Source: Trachythela sp. YZ-2020 (taxonomy: Eukaryota; Cnidaria; Anthozoa; Malacalcyonacea; Clavulariidae). From it: a DNA stretch of 64,000 bases. How positions within the stretch are numbered: position 1 is the first letter of the stretch; each line of letters begins with the position of its first letter. Location: positions 955,001 through 1,019,000 of the forward strand of contig JADLSH010000265.1 in NCBI GenBank assembly GCA_016169945.1. The letters are read 5' to 3'. A program made the position numbers and the translations under genes. The notes beneath the pieces were generated by a model. It was not told where the DNA came from and searched no databases. It was given only the letters and a program-made list of their open reading frames with translations. Positions 57,873 through 64,000 of the stretch are shown piece by piece.

Positions 57873-58117
57873 ATATCCTTATGAAAATATTCAGTTGCTA
57901 AGGAGTGACTGTTTTTGTATGCTTCACTTATAATGGTTACATTTTAGTATACACTTATGATTGCTCGCTAGGATGAGCAATTTTATGATTAATTATACAT
58001 AAAGGGTGCAGCGCTCTTCTCAATTTAGATAAAACATGCATATAGTTAGGCAATTCTGTAATACCGACGAAAATCATTGATATCGATGCGTAAAGAGTAA
58101 CTCTAGAATTGAAAAAT

Positions 58118-58495
58118 ATTAATGTATATAAATCTCCGTTCGAGTATTCGATCTACTAACACCTTCTACTATTTATCCTATCGAACGAGATATCGAGAAA
58201 AATCTTGATATTTACCTATATACCATATACTGGCATCACTCCCATCTAATATGCAGAACTTGCGGTTAATGCTGAGCTACTGGACTCTATATGTCTGTTC
58301 GATAAAGCGCTGCCTCGGAATCGCAGCACCGCAGGTTCAATTCCTCCCAGAAGGCCTAAGTTGCATTTTTCGCAACTGCTCCTGGCTAGGTCTAAAAATG
58401 TATATAAACTTCCGTTCGAGTATATAACACCTTCTACTATTAATCATATCGAACGAGATCTCGATAAAAATCTTGATATTTATTCTACAACGCAC
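58118..58495 (+). repeat. tRNA-derived SINE dimer, same family as 35942-36895
   Basis: The head at 58282-58356 retains GGAATCGCAG and CGCAGGTTCAATTCC (B box), but its A box is eroded (TATGTCTGTTCGATAAAGCGC). It is followed by AAGTTGCATTTTTCGCAACTG and CTCCTGGCTAGGTCT. A body copy precedes the head (58118-58260), so this is the same head-body tandem layout, older. Confidence 0.65.
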
Positions 58496-58714
58496 CTGTA
58501 TCCTCCATGTTTGTAAACGAGAAAGATGTCGAAGGCAAGGAAAGGGATTTTTTTTTGTTCCTTGTTAACCCAGAACTATCTGTCTGCTTTCATCTTTCGG
58601 TAAAATGATATTGACCGGTACATATACCGGTTATGTATAGTTTCTACAGTAATTCATTAATCCATTTCAAGTATATGTTTTGATAAATCACTTCTCTGAA
58701 TGCGTAACACTTAC

Positions 58715-59093
58715 CCTACGATGGGATCCACTGCTATATACTCAGGTCTTTCGGTGTTGATCAGCACCCTCCTATCTTTGCCGTCCAAAGTCGTGACGTA
58801 AATTTTATTTTCATCCCAATCGTTCCAAAAAACACGACGTCCTATCCAATCAATTGCTATATTTGCAGACAAGTAAACATTTCCCACAACGATTTCTTTA
58901 GCAGTTCCGTCATAATTCGCCCGATAGATATGGTTTTTGTCGGTAAAGTACATTTTCTCATCCACTGTATCAAAATCCAACGCTAGACGATTTTCTAATC
59001 CATCCACAAGGACTGTTGTATCCTGTGTTGTCAAATCAATTGCTTGGATTTCATTTTTAAGGCGGACGAATAGGTACGGCTCAGGGTACGTTC
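58715..59093 (-). CDS. LRP-like gene, exon encoding the first half of a YWTD beta-propeller
   Basis: The acceptor TTTTTATAG (AG at 59094-59095) precedes GA ACG TAC CCT. The frame reads EPYLFVRLKNEIQAIDL, the usual opening of an LRP propeller. Class B repeats follow: ALDFDTVDEKMYFTDKN, YRANYDGTAKEI, IAIDWIGRRVFWNDWDENKI, TTLDGKDRRVLI and IAVDPIVG. The donor is GG|GTAAGTG (intron from 58714). The 379-nt exon enters in phase 1 and leaves in phase 2, matching the exon at 21491-21885. Acts in an extracellular receptor domain. Preceding exons are not recognised in the 5 kb to the right edge. Confidence 0.88.
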
Positions 59094-59095
59094 CT

Positions 59096-60640
59096 ATAAA
59101 AACGGTGTAATGCTGTAATTCAATTATTGAACTGTTTTGGAGAATGCTTCAGTACGTGCTACAAGCGCCTACTTCTCAGTGAAATTTTCATTCTTTGATT
59201 GGCCCAATGGGCATATGTTCTTATTCTTAGACAATTGCCATCAAAATGGGATGAGATATTTCCCCGAGAAGAATATTATATATATTTTGGCACCGTATAA
59301 CCCAATATCCCAGTTATGTAATTACTTGAATATCTCATTTCTATTTCTAACATAATATGTCTGGCAATGTGAATTGGACATATTTTCATCAAATAATATA
59401 TATTTTAAGATAAAGCGTATCGATGAGTTGCTTGCAGACTACGGCATATGGCGTAATTGTTCAGTTTTGACTCCCACTGTTATTTCCAGGTAGTAATTTA
59501 AACTCGTCTATTACTTTTTTTTGGTGCAGTTCATATTTTAGAGTTATTTAACTCCACTATTTTTAGTCGGAATAACAAGTTGGTAGAATTGCGCGTATTG
59601 CCGAACTAATTAGTATGCGTGATTAACTCTTTCTAAACGGCACCGTCGAATATCAACCGCCAAAGGATGACGACTTTGAGCGCTTGTATCTTTGGCGCCC
59701 CTCGCCCAAAACGGACGAAAATACCACCACTTGATTCAGCAAACACACCTGTTCTTGGCTAATGCCAATCAAATCGCTAAACACATTGTTTTACAGATCT
59801 CCGTGAGTTTTAACACCTTTGTAATCTGATATTTATTATATCGTAAACTAATTATATATTCTGTATATTTGGTCGATTATAACTTCTGTTTTAAAATCCG
59901 TGTAATCTTCGCTAATACATCGTTTTATAGAACTTTAAAAACAGTACATACTGACCAACGTTCAAAGAACAACAATACAAATTGACAAAGTTACGGCGAA
60001 ATTTGAAATCTAGCGTACGGGTCAAACCGGAATTTCATACAAAAACCACCGGAAAAGGCCCAAAGATAAACAAAGACTGTTGCTATGGTTTTTAAGTGGC
60101 CAGAATGAATTCCCAGGGTAAAATACCCTATATAAGATATTTTTGTCGGGACTGAAGCGCGTGGGCAAACCATATATAGTCAAACTACGGCAGGCGCGTG
60201 CATGCTGGAAAAAAAACATTAAAAATATATATTTCTATTCGCTGTATCGCAGCCAAGTTTTACATAAAGACACAGATAAAAAGCTAAATTTCGACGATTA
60301 GAAGTCTGTGGAGATATTAAATATATCAAAAGATACTAAAGATTGTTTGAGTTGAACTGAAGTATGACTGGAGTTATGTTTGGGATTAAACTTTTAATAT
60401 TTTTGATTCTGTAACGTTTAGTCGGCAAAATAGCCCACGGTTAAAAAGCTTATTTTGTAAGGATTCCAATGGTGTTAATTTCATTGCCAGGGGGTAAATA
60501 TTTTTCAAAGGAGATGGTACTCAAAGTGCTCTTGCGACAACTTGCGACAACATAATTCAAATGCGACCGACCAGAAAGATTAACAAATTTTTTATAGAGT
60601 TGCCCGTATTTCAATCATTTTTTGGAGTTACTTGTTGTTT
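59096..60640. other. Intronic or upstream sequence; no supported gene
   Basis: 59710-59830 loosely resembles the 10.1-kb/50.0-kb repeat (AAAATACCACCACTTGATTCAGC). Frames at 59137-59355 and 59991-60219 have no domain. Confidence 0.35.
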
Positions 60641-60654
60641 GAAAAAGCAACACA

Positions 60655-61475
60655 GTACAACCAGCACAGTTCGTTAGAATGCATAGTACAACGTGTTGTG
60701 ATACCATGCTTCAGTATGGTACCACATAGCAAAAAGCAGTAGATAATGACATAGTACAGTAAAGCACCGTACAGAACAGTACAGAAAACACGGTATATTT
60801 ATTATATTTGACAGTGCAATGTAGTACTGCATCACAAAGTACAATAAAGTACAACACGGTATGACACAGGAAAGTGCAATGTACAGCATAACACCGCATC
60901 ATACAGTACAGTTCAGCATAGCGTATTACAAGTGGAAATACATGCAAGCAGCAATACCTCGCATTTTTAAACCGAACAAGCATAATTCATAAATATTTTC
61001 AACGTTATTCATTTCCTTGAAGAAAATAAATATACATAAAAAATTAAAGTATTGTATCGTACTTCGTGTTCTAACAAGATGATTAATTATGCGCATGTTT
61101 ACATGAAGTATTTGTACTTAGCACACCTAGTTGAGAAAGAAATGCTTCATTGCCAATTTCTTCAAACTATTTTCTCATGTTTTAAAAAAACTACTTTTAC
61201 CGCTATACTTTTGAGAGCAGTGAAAGATCCACGCATGCAACCTTGAACCATGGCAACGCGCCATCAAAACTTGGGTTTCCATGGGTTTCCTTTTTTCCCT
61301 AGTGTAGTAAAAGGCCGGGCGGAATTAGTATCCTCGGCCCGGACTATCGCCCGGAACGGCGCTTCGCTCCGTTGTCGCGGGCATAAGCCACGACATGCAT
61401 ACTACAGTACAGCACACCATTCAGTACATTAGAGTACAACACAGTGCAGTATAGTGCAGAGATTAGTTTACAGTA
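60655..61475. repeat. Degenerate ACAGTACAAC array split by an insertion
   Basis: Short variants of ACAGTACAAC/ACAGTGCAGT fill 60655-60930 and resume at 61395-61475. The intervening 60935-61390 includes a GC-rich block (61308-61382, CGGGCGGAATTAGTATCCTC) resembling the GCTCGG ends near 24.1 and 27.8 kb. Frames here are by-products of the repeat. Confidence 0.5.
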
Positions 61476-61830
61476 TCCAACCTCGTTCCAAGGACTTCCG
61501 CGTTTGTTTCGTCCTCGCATTACTCGTGTTACTGTGCTCGCCATTTTTTTATTTTACTGAACCGTAAAAACCTTTTTCTTGTCAACGTACTTGCTAATCG
61601 TTAATCGGTATGAGAAAGAGAAAAAATAGACCATTTTTAAAGCATTATTATGTAAGAACTGCTCCTAGGTAATCCACTTTGAACAAGATAGCTAGCAATT
61701 TGAAGCATTATTTTTTTTATTTGTGTATATGCAACAAATTTTTATCAATTCATTTGCGCATTTTAAACCATCTGTTAACTTAGTTCACAAAAACATTGAA
61801 ACAGCAAAATGTCCTTCATGTAATATTTGA

Positions 61831-62170
61831 AACAGCCAATACATAGCAGGGAATTACAATTGTGCAAGCCAACAATATCACATATCTCAAGGGAAACTAT
61901 TGTTGTCAGGAGATATTGAATTAAATCCTGGTACTGTTCAGAACAACAGTCCAACTAGGCTGCCATCAAATGTAGTGTTAGAACAAATGTTAAGATGCTT
62001 TCAGTTGAGACCATTCGATGTTGGTGGTGATCGTGACTGTTTCTTCCGATCCGTGTCACATCAGTTATATGGTAACCCTGAACAACACTTGGAAGTTAGA
62101 GCAGCTGGTATTGCATATATGAGAGATAATCCTGAGAGATTCATTGAAAGTAATACTGAAACTCTTGGTT
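61831..62170 (+). pseudogene. 2A-like leader and OTU cysteine-protease domain fragment
   Basis: After a stop at 61828 the frame reads QGKLLLSGDIELNPGTVQ, a 2A-like sequence (consensus DxExNPGP, here ending T) at 61909-61935. The OTU start follows, FDVGGDRDCFFRSVSHQL, with the candidate nucleophile Cys at 62038-62040, then LEVRAAGIAYMRDNPERF. It stops at 62170. Homologous sequence continues in other frames to about 62320. OTU domains are ubiquitin-type proteases, and animal Helitrons and other repeats carry them. The later catalytic His is not in frame. Confidence 0.65.
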
Positions 62171-62439
62171 AGAATACCTTAATAATATGTATATACAAGG
62201 GACATGCGTTGATGCTATGTTTATACAAGCTGTAGCTGACCAGTTTCAGTTAAAACTTACTATTGCAGAGTTTCGTGAATACAGTATCATCAACACAGCA
62301 ACTAACTGATGTCTATATGTGGTCGTAGAGATGAGTATCACTATGTATCAACATTGCCATGTTCTTCACGGTCAGGTTTCTGTCATAATGAACTAAATTC
62401 TCCTCAAGGATTAGATATTTGTAGAATTGTTAAGATAAG

Positions 62440-63610
62440 TATTAATAAAAGTATTAGCAACAGAATGAGACTAAGAATCCTGCGCAGTCAACACGGAGCT
62501 CTCAGTCTAAGCGAATGAAAACACAGTACCTGAATGCAGTGCTGTGAGTAACTTCGTTACAAGTAACTAGCTACTTGTAATCGTTACTTTTTTAAGTAAC
62601 TGTAACTGTAACTAGTTACTTTTTTAGTAAAGTAACTGTAACTGTAACTAGTTACAAAAATTGGAGATAAAAAGTAACTGTAACGAGTTACAAATGCCGT
62701 TGAGAGCGCCGTTACTTTTTCAATTTTCTCAAACATTCCGATCATTTTAACTCCGAAATTCGTTGAAAAGCTGAAACCTCAATTTCTCCTGTTGAGGAAG
62801 ATGAGGGCGATTTTTTCTTTACTCGAAAGTCGACAAGTGCATCTGCAGATGAGCTGCAGTTGTTCCTCGGAAGCCCCTGCAGTGATGAAGTTTCTGCATA
62901 TACAAGGTGGCCGAAACTTCGTCAGTTGTTCATTGAACTGAACACACCTGTCCCTGCAAGTGCAGCATGTGAAAGGCTGTTCAGCTGTGCAGGATTAATT
63001 TTCAGACCACATCGTTCCTCGATGACTGACAATAACTTTGAAAACTCTATTCTTGTTAAACTCTATTCGGTTTTACCTAACTTACTTGCTATATAGTTGT
63101 TATGGGAACTTTATATGACATGTATATATATATATTACTTTATAACCATATTTTGTTGTGTCTCTCGCAAGCATGTTACGGTAGGATAAAACATTGAAGT
63201 TTCGAGCAAAGGCCTTTGCGAGAGACTCGACAACATTTGGGTATTTTATACTGCTGCGTACGCTGACACTACAGTTCATTCTATGACGAAATAAAAGTAA
63301 CTTTGTACTAAAAGTAACTAGTTACAAATTTTGAAAAGTAACTTTGTAACTGTAACTAGTTACTTTTTAATTATTGTAACTTGTAACTGTAACTAGTTAC
63401 ATTTCTGGAAGAGTAACTGTAACTGTAACTAGTTACAAAAAAAAAGTAACTTCTACAACACTGCCTGAATGAATGCAAGAAAACAAAAACAAGCGAATGA
63501 AAAACAAAGCCCTGAGTCTAAGCAAAGGAAATACAGTACATGAGGGAATATAGGAAACGAACACAAGCTAGCGAGAGTTCCCAGCCCTAAACACAAAGCC
63601 CTGAGGCTAA
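62440..63610 (+). pseudogene. Low-complexity KRxxESxE-type coding remnant, split by the hAT element
   Basis: On both sides of the hAT insertion the sequence repeats short blocks (TCTAAGCGAATGAAAA, GAGTCTAAGCAAAGG) that in one frame give YMREYRKRTQASESSQP. Such Arg/Lys/Ser/Glu repeats occur after OTU domains in Helitron-type proteins, so this is probably the continuation of 61831-62170. Stops are frequent. Confidence 0.4.
62537..63463 (+). mobile_element. hAT element, 927 bp, perfect 8-bp duplication CCTGAATG
   Basis: The ends CAGTGCTGTGAGTAACTT and AAGTAACTTCTACAACACTG are inverted. CCTGAATG is present at 62529-62536 and 63464-63471. Subterminal arrays of GTAACTGTAACTAGTTAC occupy about 62560-62700 and 63290-63450. 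The centre (about 62770-63096) keeps the C-terminal hAT dimerisation region of a transposase (ASAACERLFSCAGLIF, NFENSILVKL). The DDE core is missing, so it is an internal-deletion copy. Confidence 0.92.
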
Positions 63611-63734
63611 ATACTCATGCATGTATTTGGCCACTTTAAAGTTAAAAATTACAGTTTAAACCGATATCATAGAAGAAAATACTTGTCCCCATACATGAAA
63701 CTTAAAAACAGGGACTAACTGTAGTAAAAATATG

Positions 63735-64000
63735 ATTTTGCTGCCAATCTGTTTAAAACAACAGCGGTAAATCAGCTTAAAATCAATGAACAAACTGTTA
63801 CTGGTAATGGAAACAAAGCTAATGATTTTAATAATTTTTTTGTGAAATTGGATTTAAGCTGGCTGAAACTATACAACAAATGATATTGAACGCCTACAGT
63901 ACGTCACTCAAAGTACTTGTCAATTTAGGTTCAAACAAATTTCTGAAGCGAAGTTGACTAACGTACTGAATAAGATAAAGACAAGTAAGGCGGCGGGACT
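63735..64000 (+). mobile_element. LINE fragment, RT N-terminus, cut by window edge
   Basis: Frames give NGNKANDFNNFFVKL and DIERLQYVTQSTCQFRF, then LTNVLNKIKTSKAAG, the usual approach to the RT fingers in CR1-like LINEs (ISexxVxxxLxxLKxxKAAG). One or two frameshifts are present near 63860-63890. The rest lies outside the window. Confidence 0.7.

Noticed and set aside
57745..57933. Plus-strand frame over the LINE-C start
   Set aside because: Antisense shadow of the RT frame.
59137..59355. Additional exon just upstream of the LRP exon
   Set aside because: It lies on the opposite strand, has no domain and no convincing splice sites.
60674..60983. Hydrophobic minus-strand proteins rich in Cys, Tyr and Leu
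   Set aside because: They are translations of the degenerate ACAGTACAAC array.
61250..61432. Protein-coding gene at 61.3 kb
   Set aside because: The frame crosses a repeat end and the ACAGTAC array; no domain.

Overview
This is an intron-rich, repeat-dominated animal nuclear genome window. It has no operons or ribosome-binding sites and no dense gene packing. The host signal is two exons of an LDL-receptor-related (YWTD beta-propeller) gene with matching splice phases. Everything else recognisable comes from mobile elements: several APE-type LINEs, a Penelope-like piece, a DIRS-like gag/pol piece, piggyBac, hAT, Tigger-like and Harbinger-like elements, Helitron-associated OTU and endonuclease pieces, tRNA-derived SINEs and satellites. 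2A-like peptides in retroelement ORFs, an OTU domain beside one, and the look of the LINE and Penelope-like proteins suggest a marine invertebrate. A cnidarian, probably an anthozoan, is my best inference; nothing here fixes the species.

Layout. 1-601: C-terminus of a frameshifted piggyBac transposase. 1147-1493: two adjacent palindromic elements. 3453-5935: a minus-strand LINE lacking the RT core. 4927-17349: a tandem triplication (period about 4.46 kb) of part of that LINE, a spacer, and most of a second, plus-strand LINE. 19.5-21.3 kb: LINE and Penelope-like debris. 21491-21885: LRP exon. 22066-22601: Tigger-like MITE. 23.7-26.1 kb: nested inverted repeats. 29328-31908: TIR element with GC-rich subterminal repeats. 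32156-32925: (TTCAG)n and an 89-bp minisatellite. 34729-41724: at least four transposons and a SINE palindrome nested inside each other. 42373-49677: a transposon with about 0.7-kb terminal inverted repeats, an 8-bp target duplication and a two-exon gene, itself invaded by a piggyBac-derived element. 51.7-55.5 kb: DIRS-like gag/pol with a possible 1.4-kb intron holding a 76-bp minisatellite. 56180-57872: LINE with an open 497-codon reverse-transcriptase frame. 58715-59093: upstream LRP exon. 61.8-63.6 kb: 2A-like/OTU reading frame, with a hAT element cutting the low-complexity tract just downstream. 63.7 kb to the end: the start of another LINE.

How it fits together. The two LRP exons lie on the minus strand at 58715-59093 and 21491-21885. 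Their phases match and together they encode about 256 residues, the size of one six-bladed propeller. Most of the window (21.9-58.7 kb) is therefore probably one 36.8-kb intron that has collected insertions. The material below 21.5 kb would be the next intron or downstream sequence. No complete, clearly active transposon was found. The 42373-49677 element, its domain family and its long TIRs are the least conventional object here.
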